From Lichina pygmaea (Eukaryota > Ascomycota > Lichinomycetes > Lichinales > Lichinaceae): DNA of 64,000 nt. The DNA is taken from positions 2,170,001-2,234,000 of the forward strand of contig OY730174.1 of assembly GCA_963422465.1 (NCBI GenBank), in the 5' to 3' direction. Position numbers and translations under genes: made by a program. Below the pieces are notes generated by a model. It was not told the origin of the DNA. It searched no databases and was given only the letters and a program-made list of their open reading frames with translations. Positions 14,010 through 27,337 of this stretch are shown in pieces; the stretch's first letter is position 1, and every line of letters begins with the position of its first letter.

Positions 14010-14533
14010 GTTGTTATTTGGCTGGCCATGCTCAGATGTACCATTGGTATCGTCCGAGTCGGTCACAGAAGGAGTGTGCTGCTCCTTGGAAGCCATTGAG
14101 GCGACTGTCAGATCGGTAAGCCTTAGCATCAAGGTTTCAACCGTGGGAGAGAAATGCGAGGACACGGACGTTGCCTGCCACAAGAGCTTCTGCGTAGAGA
14201 GTGATTGGGTTGGCGACCAACGTAGCTGTTTTGAAGCACGTTTCGTATCCAACGAGCGTGCACTCTATTGCACAAGAATCTATACATGCAACAACGTCAT
14301 CGGGACGAGATAGACATCGAGTCCCTCGTCGTTGGTACCTGTAAGGATTAGATAATCAAGCTACGATCCCTACGGTACTGTACACCGTACGGGGTGTCTT
14401 ATCACTTCTGCAAATCATCGGTACCGTACCGGTACGGTAGCGCACCGGCGTAGCCCCAACTGTCGTCACTGCCCGATCCATGGATACTCCCAGCTTTGAC
14501 GCCGCATGAAGCAGCTTCAGGGCTCAACGAACA
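14010..14533. promoter_or_regulatory. Divergent promoter region tatD / palA
   Basis: These 524 bp separate the starts of two divergent genes and must hold both promoters. An 18-bp perfect palindrome (TACCGTACC followed by GGTACGGTA) lies at 14422-14439, inside a GTAC-rich patch at about 14374-14440. I looked for PacC-type GCCARG sites, which would suit a pH-pathway gene, and saw none that is convincing. The regulatory use of the palindrome is inferred from position only. Confidence 0.5.
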
Positions 14534-17500
14534 ATGACATCGTGAGTGCCTATTTTCGAGGAGCTACATCAGACTTGACTAACCAGTGGCAGAAATATCC
14601 TCTTCGTGCCGTTTCGGCGGAGCCACTCGGTCTCGATGGCCGCAGCCATGAAGCAGTACATCTTCGTCAAATATGGCCAGCATCCCGACATGTTTACTGC
14701 GGACCTCGAAGCTATAGATAAGCTGAGGATACAGGCTGTTAATGTTCAGGAACCGCATTCAAGTGGTATCAAGAAGCTCATGGCATATGCAGCCCAACTC
14801 TTGTGGATTGGCGGAAAGTTTCCAATCGACGTGAGTAGGTTGGCGGAACACTACCAATGTCAGCGCATATGGTCTGATCTGAGATTTCTGTACCTCTCTA
14901 GATTGGTGCCGATTTTATCTGGTATCCAGCCTTGGGCTACAATGCGCAAAAATCAGGTCAAGCCTCCATCGAGATTACTGATGGGCAATCCCTGCTTACT
15001 GTGCAACAGTATCACAGAACAACCTTCGTTTTGAGCTTGCCAACATCGTCTTCAACCTTGCTGCGCTATATTCTCAGTTGGTCTCCTCACTGAACCGAAC
15101 ATCGGCAGATGGACTTCGAGAGGCTTGCAATTACTTTGGCCGTGGAGCCGGTGCCATTGCTTATCTTAGAGATGAGATCATCCCAGAGATGCGGTCCTCG
15201 CCGCCAGAAGACATGGACAACATCACACTTGACTGTCTAGAACGGCTCTTCCTTGCTCAGGCACAGGAATGCTACTGGGCCAAAGCAGTCATGGACGGAC
15301 TCAGAGACGCATCGATTGCGAGATTAGCAGCCCAGCTTTCGGACTACTACTCTGCGGCAAGTGACCTGGCGGTCAAGGCGGATGGTATAAGCTCAGAATG
15401 GCTTCACCATATGACCGCGAAACATCATCACTTTGCAGCGGTCGCGCAGTACCGGGCATCCCGTGACTGCTTGGAGAAGCGCAAGTATGGCGAGGAGGTG
15501 GCTCGCTTGAGAGACAGCGTCGCATGCGTGAACGAGGGGCTGAAGGAAGCAAGATATGTCAACAAGATTGTCCTGGGTGACTTGCAGGGGCTGAAAAGCA
15601 GACTTCTGGAGGACCTTAAACGGGCAGAAAAAGACAACGACATCATCTACCTTGGTACGTCAAGCAAGGAGTCATAACTCCCATCGTCACTCACGTACAT
15701 CCAGAACCGGTTCCTCCAAAGTCCGAGCTCAAACTGCTCGAACGAGCCAACATGGCGCCCAAAAAACTCGCCAGCGAAGTGGCTCAGAGCTTGGATCTTG
15801 GTGGAGGGCAACATCAGCTAGGAAAGCCATTGTTCTCAAAGCTGGTACCTTACTCCGTACACGTTGCGGCAAGTCTATACGGCGAGAGGCGAGACAGACT
15901 CATCGCCCACTCAATCCTCGAGGCTATGGAGAGTTTGGATGTTCGGTTGCACGAGTGAGCTTTGTCGGCCTCCCGTTGCAGCGTGTGACAACTCACATAT
16001 ATACTAGACTCTTGCAGTCGCTGAACCTTCCTGGAGCATTGCAAGCGCTCGAGAAGCCTCTTGGACTTCCTCCAGGTCTCGTGGCACATTCCGAGGAGAT
16101 TAAGCAGCAGGGCGGGCTCAACCGTCTATACAGCTTTGTGGAGGATGTTGCCAAGCTGAAGTCGACCGATCAAGCGATATACCAAGAAGGCGTCAATCTT
16201 CTGCAACAAGAGTTTGCTGAAGACGACGCAGCTCGTGCAAGGCATGGCACGGACCGCTGGACGCGTCCTCCATCTCGAGAAGCTGGGGAGAAGCTCTACA
16301 GCCAAGTGGCTGAGATTGAAGGCTACTTCAAGTCCGCTCAGGGCAGCGATGAACTAGTGGACAAGAAGATCAAGGCTTCCGAAGAAATGCTCCGACTGGT
16401 AGCCGGACCCAGGAGACACCTTAACGAGTTTGTGCCAAATGCCCAGCGAGCAGCAATCCCGCCGAAGCTTGAGAGGGAAGTTCAAAACCTAAACTCTGTC
16501 CTCCACGAAGCCAATCGTCTAGAAAGTCGGCGACAAAGAATCTTCGACGAGGTCAAGGCCAGGGCGAAAGCGGACGATATCAGTAAGTCTGCTCAAGCCT
16601 TGGTCTTGGCAGTTCATGCTGACTCCCCGCAGATCCAGACATCTTGGACGAGGCGGCTCGATTAGAGCGCGAATATCCAGGCTTGAAGCTTGAAGCCGCG
16701 CAGTTCGAGAACTTTTTCGAGCAACGTCTCCGGGGGTATGAAGCGGACCTCGAGCGGGTGAACGACGAGCGCGAGGCACAAGAGCGCGTCATGGTCAAGC
16801 TACAGGAAGCCAACGCCAGCTTCGTCGGTGCCAAGAAAGGCGACACGTCGAGTCGAGAACGAGAGCAGGCCCTGCAGAAGCTCGAGAACGCATACTTCAA
16901 GTACAAGGAGATTGTTTCGAACCTGGACGTCGGCAGGAAGTTCTACAACGACCTCGCGAGACTGGTCAGCCGCTTTAGAGACGAGTGCGGCAGTTTCTTG
17001 CAGCAACGGCGGAGCGAGGCCGAGAGATTGCAAAGGTACGTTGCTGAAGCGGTTGTCCTGGCACGAAGCGCCTTGTCGCTTTGATATCTCGGCAGAGGAC
17101 TGCCTGTTCTAATTCATCTCAACCTCGTAAAGTGACATCAGTCTCGGCCTTTCCCATCTCAACCTCTCATCCGATCCCAGAAACCAGCAGGCGCCAGGTC
17201 CACCCTTGGGGTATCACCAGACGCCAGAATCGACCCATCCACAGTCCCCCATCACAGCGCCACGCTACCCCACACAGCAACAGCAACAGCAACCTCCTCC
17301 TCCCACCCAGGCAGTCCCCAGCCGCCAATCCTACGGAGCTCCTCTCGCAGCCACGACCGCATATCCCTCGCCGTCACCGTCCACGCAACCCACCAGTCCT
17401 GCGTCGTCATACCCGCCAATGCCAGGGACGTGGACTCCCACCGCGGGTATTCGGTTCGGCGGTGGAGGGGTGCCAGGGAGCGGGCCAGCAGGAGGTGCCA

Positions 17501-17694
17501 CGAGCGGGCTAGGACGGATCGACTCTTCATCAAGACCGGCATCAGCTACGTCATCTTCTACTGCGCCGTCAGGAACAGCAACGCCGCGTCATTATCAACA
17601 GCAGCAGCATCAACAGCAACAGCAACAGCATTCTCAGCAGCAGCAGCAGCAAAGAGTCCGGTGGGATGCGACTCGGGGAGTTCATTTCGGGTAG
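14534..17694 (+). CDS. palA: PalA/Rim20, BRO1-domain pH-signalling scaffold
   Basis: ALIX-like scaffold of the fungal ambient-pH pathway. It binds ESCRT-III and the transcription factor PacC/Rim101 so that PacC can be cleaved at alkaline pH, at endosomal or plasma-membrane sites. Eight exons: 14534-14541, 14593-14830, 14902-14956, 15010-15654, 15705-15954, 16008-16582, 16633-17035 and 17133-17694; 911 residues. The first coding exon is just 8 nt (ATGACATC) and joins to give MTSNILFVPFRRSHSVS, the expected PalA N-terminus. The BRO1 domain fills roughly residues 1-390 (for example NVQEPHSSGIKKLMAYAAQL, AQECYWAKAV). A long coiled-coil V domain follows, then a Pro/Gln-rich tail with poly-Gln encoded by CAG/CAA, ending RWDATRGVHFG. 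All junctions are in phase. Confidence 0.95.
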
Positions 17695-19368
17695 CTCATG
17701 CGGTACAGTCGTACGTCCCGGGACGGTGTTTAGAAAAGGGGCATGATGCGGGATGGGGAAATTTCACGACGGTGGTCGCGGCACGTTGTCTTCAATGTAT
17801 TGGAACTCTGTTGGCTCTTTCCATGTTCGTGATTCTCATGCTCATGACTCTTCCACGTGTTAAGCAAACTAAGGAGCTCTGCCTTTGGGTCGAGGATCGA
17901 TGTGACCGATCACTACCTGGTCGTAGCGCCTTGCTTCATGGATCACGACCATCTACCTCCCTCAAAAAACCCCTCGCTCTTCATATCCACAACATCGTCA
18001 GTCACCCGAAGCGGCCTTGACGTCGGGCCACGAGTCAAAGCAATCAACGATGAACTAGCCATAGCAAGCTCCTTCACGAATCCTGACCTCCTTCCTCCAT
18101 CTTCAACCAGCTTGCTCTTAATATCCACAACGCTCTCAGTCGACCGAAATGACCGCAGCTTCAGGCCACCTGACCGACCCCTGCCTAGCCATGGCGCACT
18201 ACTCCATGCCTCAGGCCTGTCCTCCATTCCCTACACGATTTCTTGCTGTTCACATACGGTATGTAGGTACGATGGGGTATACTTCTTCATTGTATCCTTC
18301 CCTCATCGTACTCCGTACACCTCCTTCCCCCTACACTTCCCCCACTGTATCCTTCCCTCACCGGTCCAACTTCCACAAAGCCAGCCAGCCCCAACAACGC
18401 AGCCGGGTCCAGCGAACAAGCCAGTCCCAACAAAGCATCCCAACCACACCCCGCCCTTTTTCTGCCAAAGGACAACCATCCCCTTCCCTTCACCATTAGC
18501 TAGAAAGATTTGCATGGCTGTAAAGCTACTATCAGTGTAAGAATCCATAAAAAAAAGGGACGACCATCCCCAAAACACAAAAGCACTTGGGAAGTCGCGT
18601 CGAGGGACAAGGGGGTACAAAGGGGGGGGGGGGGGGCACATAGCAGGGGTACCGTACTCGACTTTGTCGTCGACGGTCCGCGAGACGTGATTGAGAGTGA
18701 TGAGACTTGATCTGTGATGAGGTTGCTTGTCGAGTTTTTCTTTTCTATTTTTTTTTTTTTTATTTGTTGTCGCGTTTGATCGATGGATATGTGAGTTGAG
18801 TGAGTGTGGATGGAAGGTGCATGGAAGGTGCATGGGAATGGAATGGTTATATAACGGTATGTCCGGAAGGGTGGACATGAACAGAACATGGCCGTGAATG
18901 CAAATGGAAATGTGAATTCGTAGATTTAGCAGATTAGCGGACAAGTAAACCACGGCAAGCGAGCACGAAAGGTCGTCTCAAGCAACTGAATGTGGTTTCT
19001 TGTGTGGTAGAATCTTGCGTACCTGGTACAGTAGTACCGCGTACAGCAGTATCCCGTACAGCAGTATCTCCTACGGCAGTACCTCGTACGGCAAGGTATG
19101 TCTGCGATGATAAGAGATGGAGATGACTGAGTTGGACGGGTTCTTGTTAGGCAAAAGAGAGAGATAGCTGGACGGTGTTGCGCGCGAAAGAGATGGCTTG
19201 GCGGAACGAATCTGTTGCGCGAAAGAACAAAACTGAAAAAAAAGGATGGGGATATCTTGGTTTCTGGCTCGATCGATGAAAAGGTTGAAAGAATCAACAA
19301 ACCCCCCCCCAAAACACAGGAGCACTCCACACACCCACACACTCCTCCCCTCATCTCATCTCATTACT
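17695..19368. other. Convergent intergenic region
   Basis: Between the 3' ends of palA and the large minus-strand gene. It contains a run of 15 G at 18622-18636, a T-rich run near 18745-18762, and a cluster of GTAC words near 19020-19095. Several medium reading frames occur on both strands, but they are Ser/Pro/Thr/His-rich, lack motifs and overlap each other, so I treat them as chance. Confidence 0.6.
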
Positions 19369-20311
19369 TCAGTCGTAGATGCCAAACAGCCGTCTCAGTC
19401 GGCTAAACTTCTTCTTCTTGCCCCCGCGACCGTAGACGGCCGGCGCGTTGTCTTTCGTCTTCGCCTTGTGCGCCTCGGCGCGCTCTGCGTCTCCGTCCTT
19501 CGTCGCCACGTCCGTGGCTGCCTCGTCCCCCTCGTCCTCTTCGTCCTCTTCGCTGACTCGCTCGGGCACCGCCAGCCTCTCCCTGGCAAAGCGTTCGTCG
19601 GTGGTGACGTCTGTGCCGGTGGGCGAAGTCGCGGTCGAGGCAAGATCTCGAGAGGCGATGCTGCTGCTGCCGCCAGCGAGCGGGTTCGATGTCTGGCGAG
19701 GGCCGGCGTCGGATCGTCGCTTCGAGTTGTCGCCGCCGCCGAACCATAGGAACTGTCGCGGGACGCCGTCTGATGTGCTTGGTCGCTCGCCGGCTGCCGC
19801 GGCCGGAGAGGACTGCGCGGCGGGTGACAGCGGCGACGAGTCGGGGATGGGCCACGACTCGGCGCCAGCGAGAGATGAGGTCCTCTGCGCGAGCGTGGGA
19901 CGAGCAGCACCGCCGCCGATCGACACGGGCGTCGAGCCGGTCCGTCCTACAAACCCGTTGACTTTGGTTGATGGAGAACTCCCACCCAAACTCATGCTTC
20001 GTGGCGCCTTGGTCGCTGCAGCCTGGTCCGGATGGTGCCGTCGTCCGAGCATTGTGGAGAACAACGAACGTCGCTTCTTGTCTGCCCGCTTTCCTCCCTT
20101 GGGGCTCGAGTCGTGCGCAGACTCGTCGAAGCGGAGGGTCCCGCCGGTCAAGCCACGCGGCTTCGTCGATTGCTTGTCCCGCGCCGACTTTGTGCGAGAC
20201 CCGGCAGGCTCCTCGTCCGAGCTGTCTGACAGCTCGGACGAGTCCTCGTTCCCTTCTCCAATGCGCCGCGGGATGCCCCTGACCGGTGCGAAGGATCTCT
20301 GGGGGAGCTCC

Positions 20312-20351
<40 letters not shown>

Positions 20352-22170
20352 TCGAGTCTTCGTACCTGCTGCGGAAAGCCGGCAAGGGCGTCGCGTCGTC
20401 GCTCGAGTCGGAAAACCGCCGGGAACTGCGTACCGGACGCTTCGGGGTAGAAGCAGCTTTGGAAGGCCTACCAAACCCTTTGAAGCTGCTCGGTGGCTTT
20501 GCTGCATCGGCCGACGTCGGCCGCAACGATGCAGCGCCCCGGGGATCCTGCCCTCGTAGAGAGGACCTCATGGGACGCCTCGCGGAGCCAGCCGGGGACA
20601 GGGACCGGACACTGAGACTGCTTGGTCGGACGGCTGGGGTGGTCAACTGATCCGTTGCCTGCGCCTCTGGCCGCATTGTCCTTCGTAGAGACACGGACGC
20701 CTCCGCCGTCGCCCGCCGACGTCTCTTTCTGAAGCTGCTGGACGAATCTGACGAGTCGCTGTCTTTGCGCCGCAGAGAGGCCGTGGATCGTCCCTTCTTG
20801 TGTACGGTAGAAGCAGCGGTCGCGGGTCTGTCTGCCCCCATCCTGTGAATTTCGTTGCGAACGGCATCGGTGAAAGCATCCCGAGGTGGGCCGGCGCTGG
20901 AAGAGGGCCTTGTCTTCCGTGCGGCTGCTTTTCGAGGGCCTGGTTCTTGTGCGCCCGTGTCCGGTCTGGGTACGGTGGGTCGTGAATTCTGCCGGGTCGC
21001 CGCCTGCCCAGCGACGCGGGGTGCGGAAGCTTGAGCGCCGGCACCGACGTCAGAAGGCCGAGAACCCGCCTTTCTAGGCTGCCCCTTGTCCGTGACGACA
21101 ACACGTTGCGCGTTGACGTCTTTTGCCGGCGATGTCAAACCCAGCCCGGTCCCCTTCCCGGCAGGCCCGGTCTCCCTTGGCCTAGGCTCATGCTGGGACG
21201 ACGTCCCTTCCCTGCGCTTCTTGACCTTTGGTCTCGGTGGCGTACCAAGCGGGGTCTCGACGACGGGAGCAGCCGCTTTCTGAGAATCCTTTTTCTGGCT
21301 TTCAAGGACGTCGCTCCAATGCGCTTGTGCCATGCTCCAACTGCCAGCACCGCCAGGCGCCGCTCCGTTGATCGCGCTTTCGGTAGGCTTTTCCATCTCG
21401 ATGCCGATACCATTCGTCGTCTTCATCGGCGGGCTATCGGGGCCCGTTGTGAATTGATCGCCCGGCGGCGAGTCGACGGCTGGGGTGTCTACAACAGCAT
21501 CGATGGAACCGAATCCATCCCCGAGATCAGGGTCTTCGGGTGCATCGCTGTAGAGGCTTCCGTTGTCTTCCTCGGAGTCATCGCTCGCGCGATGTTCAGC
21601 TTGGTGTAGGAGCGCCTCGGCCACATGGCCTACCACTGGCGACTTGCGTCCATGGGTTCTGGCGACCTCCTCCGGCTCCGGCTCGGCCAGCCCGGCTAGT
21701 GCGGGCGTAGGCTTCGGTGGTTCGACATGATCAAGGTCGGCCAGATCTTCGTGCGGTAGTACCCCTTCCAGCCGTTCGCTGAATACGAGCAGAGATCCCT
21801 CGGCCCCCATGGTCGATGTTTGCTCGACCACAGGCGTGGGTTGGATGAACTCTATCGAAGGGACGGGATCCGCTGGCTCCTTGACTGCATCTTGGCTTGC
21901 GGGCGCACCAGTAGTACTCGAGGGAGCGCTTTCGGCCAGTTCGGAGGTGATGCCGACCTCTCCTGTCGCGGCTTGAGCGGGAGGCGCGGCCTGCTCGTGA
22001 TCTGGAGAGATGCTGTCTGCAACGCCATCCTTGACCGAGCTTGACCGCCTTGCAGACATGTCCCGAACGAGTATGCCGCCGATGGCATGGTCACCTGACG
22101 CCTCCAGCGGCACTTTGGGCTCGTGGCGCGGTTTGTCCTCGCCGGGTGAATTCTGTGTTGCGCCGCTCGA

Positions 22171-22213
<43 letters not shown>

Positions 22214-22867
22214 TCCTTGTCCCTCTGTCGCCTGATGCTTCCGAAAGATGGTAGAGCGGGCCGCGGTTTCATGTAGCCCTCCTCGAGGTCGTTATTTGGT
22301 CGCCTGCCGCCGTCTCGTCCCCTCTCAAGATCGTCCGTGCGAGCAAGGCCGCCTGTCGTAGGTTCCTGATGAAAGGGGCTTACGCCGGAGGTCGACTCGC
22401 CCTCGATCACGACAGACTCCTCGTCGAAGCTTACCCGCGATGTCTTCCTTCGATGCGTCGAGCCTGCTTCTGCCGTGGTTGCGTCGGTGCCGATCGAGAC
22501 GGCAGGGGCGAATCCGGTGTTGGACGTCTGGCTGGCGGCCGAGCCCGGTCGAGAGGAAGTCGACTTCCTGAGGGCGGATTTGGCCGGCGACAGGGACCGC
22601 GGCGGAGGCTCGTGCTTGAAGGCCAAGGGTGACGACGTCGGCGTCGACGCCGCAAAGTGAGCGTACCGGGTCGGACTGAGCGACTGCGGCCTCGGGCCGC
22701 GGCCAGCGCCCTTTGCCTCGCCAGACGACGCCGTCTCTTCGAGTCCCGCATCTCCACCCGGCCGAGCGGGGGAGGCGGTGCGGGAGCCGGCTGTCGGCTG
22801 GCTCATGGACCGAGCTGGCGACTGAGCACCCCGAGGCTGTCTGGCCGACCCCGAGGGCGCCGACTCG

Positions 22868-22917
<50 letters not shown>

Positions 22918-24352
22918 GGACGAGGCCGGGACGCCCGTACCAGGTCGTTGCTCGCGCGCTCGAGCCAGCTCGTGCTCGTCGTCCGCCTCTTCTTCGAGCT
23001 CTCTGTTCTCGCGCACGACCGAGGGATACTTCACCAAGCGCGCCGGCCTGGTTTTGTAGCCTCGCCGGCCATCCGCTTCCGCATCACCGTCTTCGGATAT
23101 GGTGTCGAGGTCTGAATAGTACGGCGCTGCAGATGTGAGATCGGCCGAGGCCGAGCGTCTCGGGGTGGGCGCCGCATCGGTCGGGCCAGGCAACTTCTTT
23201 CTCTTCTTCTTCCGCTTCTGTGGGTTTGCGGGGTTCTCGTCGGGGACTGCAGGCGGTAATGACGCGCCGACGTTGTAGCGGCCACGGAGACCGAGGTCGG
23301 CAGAGGCGCTGGCCGGGCGAGCGGCAGGGGTTGCCTTCTCGCGTAGTGTAGGCTGGGCGGCCGCCACGCTTCCCTGCGCGGCCGGCGTCCTCTGCTTCTT
23401 CCCTTGGCTCGCCCTGTCCACGTCTCTTTGCGCCGGAGGAAGATCTCGTCGGGGCGGTGACCGCACCGCCGGTTCAGAGTCGGTGCGCGGCGGAGAGGAC
23501 CGAGCCCACATCACCGGGGAGCCGTCCGAGGCCGATTCCGGACTCCGTGGGCTTATCGGGTAGGAGAAATTGACCGAGCCCCTGCTCTCAGGTCTCGCGG
23601 GGGCCTGGGCGGCAACCGAGGCCGCACCGGCGGCGCGTTGAGCCGCCAACACCACGGGAGATGCTATGACGCCGGCATCGACACTCTTACCGCGGCCGTG
23701 AGCCGTGGCCGGGCGGGGTGACGCGACGCGAGGGATTTCGGGACCGGCAGACTCCGTCGTGGACGCTCGTCGATGAGCCCTGCCTGGAATCGGAGGAGGT
23801 GGCGGGTGTTCGGTCGTCGCCGGCCTGATCATGCTCGGTGGAATGGGGCTCCGGGCTTTGGCCGGCAGCTCCCTGGGCAAAGCCGGCACCGGTGGCACTG
23901 CAGGACTCACGGCTCCGGGCGACATCGAACGACTCGGCGACCGATCGCGAAACGACCTCTCCGTCATCGAACCAGAGCTGCCTCGTCTGCGGAGGACAGC
24001 TGGAGATGCCGCCGGTGAGCTTCCGGCCACGACGCCATCGCTCGACGAGAAACTCTCGTGCCGTTGGAGCGTGCGCCTCGTCTGCACCTGGGCCACCGGA
24101 ACCGGGGTGGTCGAGTGAGATCGCAGGGCGGCGGCGGCGGCGGCGGCGGACAAGGAGGCATTGGAGGCGCGGTTGGCCAGGTAGGCCTGGGCAGCGGCGG
24201 TAGCGGCCGACGGGGTGGGATCCTGATTGAGATGCTGAGAGGCATCAAGTCAGCAGTGATCCGGCAGCGTCAGCGTCGTGGGTGGCTCAACATCGGAGGG
24301 TGAAGCATAGACGTACAGCATTCGAAGGCGTTCGCGGTCTGCGGTGAAACAT
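19369..24352 (-). CDS. Large disordered fungal protein with Ala and Asp runs
   Basis: Two exons on the minus strand: 24352-24317 and 24234-19369, intron of 82 bp, 1633 residues. The short first exon starts at a CCACC-ATG context (MFHRRPRTPSNA) and splices in phase to HLNQDPTPSA, giving a continuous N-terminus. The motif NASLSAAAAAAALRSH looks like a conserved signature of a filamentous-fungal family, but I cannot name its function. Almost the whole chain is predicted disordered: Ser/Pro/Arg-rich with many SP and RSxS sites. It has a nine-residue Asp-rich run with basic neighbours (20313-20350), two long Ala runs (22171-22208 and 22870-22915), and ends in a basic motif KKKKFSRLRRLFGIYD. The basic tail could bind membrane or a partner. 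A scaffold at the cortex or in the nucleus is a guess. Confidence 0.85.
20313..20350 (+). repeat. GTC trinucleotide run encoding poly-Asp
   Basis: Uninterrupted (CGT/GTC)n on the plus strand, read as Asp codons in the minus-strand 1633-residue protein. Confidence 0.95.
22171..22208 (+). repeat. GGC trinucleotide run encoding poly-Ala
   Basis: Uninterrupted (GCG)n inside the minus-strand gene, read as a run of Ala. Confidence 0.95.
22870..22915 (+). repeat. CAG trinucleotide run, read as poly-Ala on minus strand
   Basis: About 15 CAG units on the plus strand. In the reading frame of the minus-strand gene they encode Ala (GCT), not Gln. Confidence 0.95.
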
Positions 24353-27010
24353 GGTGGCAGAGGCGTGTCCGTCTCCTCAACGACGCAGGCGATCGCAACT
24401 GTTCGTGTCGTCCGGGAACGCGGCCTTCGGCGACCGTTGCCGGCGGCGCGAAGTCGTCGAGGGGGCCGACGGCGACGGCGACGGCTTGTTGGCAGCAGGA
24501 GGTCTTTTCCACCTGCGGACCGACGGAGCGCTGGGTCGGCGGAGTGGGACAAACACCGAGCGACACCGGTGGGCTGGACGCAAGCGAGCTCAAAACGACC
24601 TTGATTCCGACGGCCGTGGCTGATTCTTCATCGTGAGCGGCTGTTTGTGGCTGGTGGTGCAGTCACCTTGCGCGTCGGTGATTCGACCGCCTTGAAATTG
24701 AGGTCAGACACGACACCGTCCATACGGGACAGGGTGGAGTACATACGTACCTCGAGGAACAGAGGCAAGACGCTACCACGTAGGCTGTCCTGTCGTGTTC
24801 TCATTACGTAGGCCTCATCCTCGCGGAGCACCCTAACAATTTCTTACAGTGGCTTGATCGTGCTAATGTAACTGAGTTACGTATGTACATACGTACGCAC
24901 GCACAGTACGAGTACGATACGTAGTTGGGGGCGTGAGTCAGGCCCAGGCCTGTCGGGATCGAAAAAGCATACGGGTATGCTTATGTAACTGGCCGGTCAC
25001 CGTGCCACCTTCATCGTTGGCTTAGTAATCTACCGTCCCGACGCGGAACGTGCCACCCGCGCCACCCGTGCCACCCGTGCCACCTTAGCAGCCCACCGGT
25101 CTACCCATACGTAAATGCCCGAGATATGCCGGAAGCAACTCCTGGAGATGTGTTCGAGAGTCGGCTTACATTCCGAGTCTCGAACGCAACCTTCATCGGC
25201 GAAGCTCTGTCTCCCACTGTTGGAGCCCTGTCTCGGCCTTCTTTCAGGCCGGCCTGCGTGCGTCGTTGCATTGGATTTTGTCGGAAGATACCAATCCGGG
25301 TCTAGTCTGCTATAGTGTACGTAGGCCGACCGGCGTCTTGTGACGTGATGCTGGCGCATTGGCGGTGGCGCTAGTCTTTCGATGCAGGGTGCTCCACTGC
25401 GCTTCCCCACTCGCCACTCGTCTGAACGACATACTATTTTGTACTATGTTCGATTCGAATCCCTTCGAGCTGGCTTCTCCGATCCGTCCTTCTACTCCTC
25501 TCATTGCAAACATAGGCCACTCTTTTGTCAGTGTTCCGTTCAAGGCTGGTTTCCTTGAAGAATCACGCAGCAGAGCTCTTGTCTTGTTGGCTGAATCCCG
25601 ATTTGACCTGCTGAGAAGCACACTCTGTATACATCATGCGTACGTTCTCCGAACCCAGTCCATTTACGGAGACCCCTACCTTGGCCGGTGATTCTTATCC
25701 TGGGAACGCCCAGTCAACACCACGAGAATAGACCTCTACCCACGAGGCGTACGTCACCAGAGGGCTAAACACCGGAACTTCTACCGGCGGACCCTCACTC
25801 TTCAGGATTCTGGCAGCGACGTCCTGACAAATGTGTTTTGCTTGAAAACAATCCGGCCAGCAGCGTCCTAGTCGGTGGACCTCCTAGCGTGTGGCAATGT
25901 CCTTGCCAGGGAGGGTTCGACCTTGCAATGGCATCCCGTTGTATAGAAGCTGGAATCCATAGGATATGTCTATGCTGTTTTGTTACCCGCGAGAGTATGT
26001 TACCTACACGGATTCCTGTCTCCCTATCAAGGCTCCGGCGTGCCCAAGTGCAGTCTGGCTCTCAAGGAGCCAGCGTGGTTTGCTGGACGCTGGATGCTGG
26101 ATGCTACCTGTTACATACTACATGCTACCTGCCGCCGGCCGCCTATCGTGAACGCATGGTATAAAGTCTAGCCTGAGCCATCTCATCATCTCACAATCCA
26201 TCCCAGACCACTACGGTATCCACCGTGCCACGCAACTGCAAGACATCTCGAACACGACACCAAGACCACCAAGTAGCACAGCAAGACCGCCGGTGAAGAA
26301 GCACGGCAAAGACAGAAAAAGACAGTATACCGGTATGACATTGATGTCCATCTCCGGAATCCCTGACTATGCGGACAATGTCGATGGTCCCGTCAAACGG
26401 ACTTTAGTACCGTATCGAGGGGGGAGAGGGAAGGGTGGACGGAGCTTGTCGCACTGGTGAACAGGGAGATGGAGACGAGGAGACACAAGGAGACAAGGAC
26501 GAAAGTAAAGAAGTAGATGGTCTTGTCCGGGGTCACAGGTATATGCAATACCGTACTTCGTGGCAGCTGGAGATCCACCACCGATGCTCTGAATTTCAGG
26601 CTATAGATCCTATGATCTGTTGTGCATGCTCTGCTCCATGCTTGGTCTGTGCTCGGAGATCTGGGTCCTGGATTCTAGATTCTAGACTCTGATTTCTGGA
26701 TTCTGGGATTTGAAGTCTAGATTCTGTGCTCTGTGTTGTGTATTCCAGACTCCACTCTGCTCTGATATCCAAGATCCCAGGCCATTGGCTGCATGCACCA
26801 AGCTTTATGCTCTGTGCTCTAAGCTCCTACGCTCTGTGCTCGGAGCACAGAACTCTGCGCTCTGGCACATCACCCCGGTACGTAGTACGACCGCCAGCAC
26901 CACCACCACTGCCCAACACCGTTGCCAGCACCACCATGATCAGCAGAGGACAAGCACCACTCCTATATCACCAGTACGTATGTGGTAGTGTCGCCCAACT
27001 CGAGTCCTTC

Positions 27011-27130
27011 CATATTCAGCCACGGCCCTCTGTCCATAGAACGTAAGATCGAGCCTAGTGTGGTGACTACCATATTCAGCCACGGCCCTCCGTCCATAGA
27101 ACGTAAGATCGAGCCTAGTGTGGTGACTAC
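27011..27130 (+). repeat. 60-bp tandem duplication
   Basis: Copies 27011-27070 and 27071-27130 are identical except for one T/C difference (27031 against 27091). Intergenic, so the near identity indicates a recent duplication. Confidence 0.97.
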
Positions 27131-27310
27131 CACAACATCCATCACGGCATTCACCACGTCATCCACCACATCATCCAACATACCGTGTCCACGACAGGTG
27201 GGCCTTGACAGAGACCCCCACGAGCCCCGGCCCGCCGTGCTTACGCAAGAAAGAAAAAGACGTTCTTCGATACCTTTTGATATTGGGGTTCAAGAAGATG
27301 TTGATTGGAT

Positions 27311-27337
27311 CGATTGATTGATTGATTGATTGATTGA
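27311..27337 (+). repeat. GATT tetranucleotide repeat
   Basis: Run of about six GATT units in non-coding DNA. Confidence 0.9.

Noticed and set aside
19448-20650. A 400-codon plus-strand frame
   Set aside because: Antisense shadow of the 1633-residue minus-strand gene.
25440-25470. TTCGATTCGAATCCC considered as a tRNA T-arm
   Set aside because: No matching acceptor, D or anticodon stems could be laid out around it.
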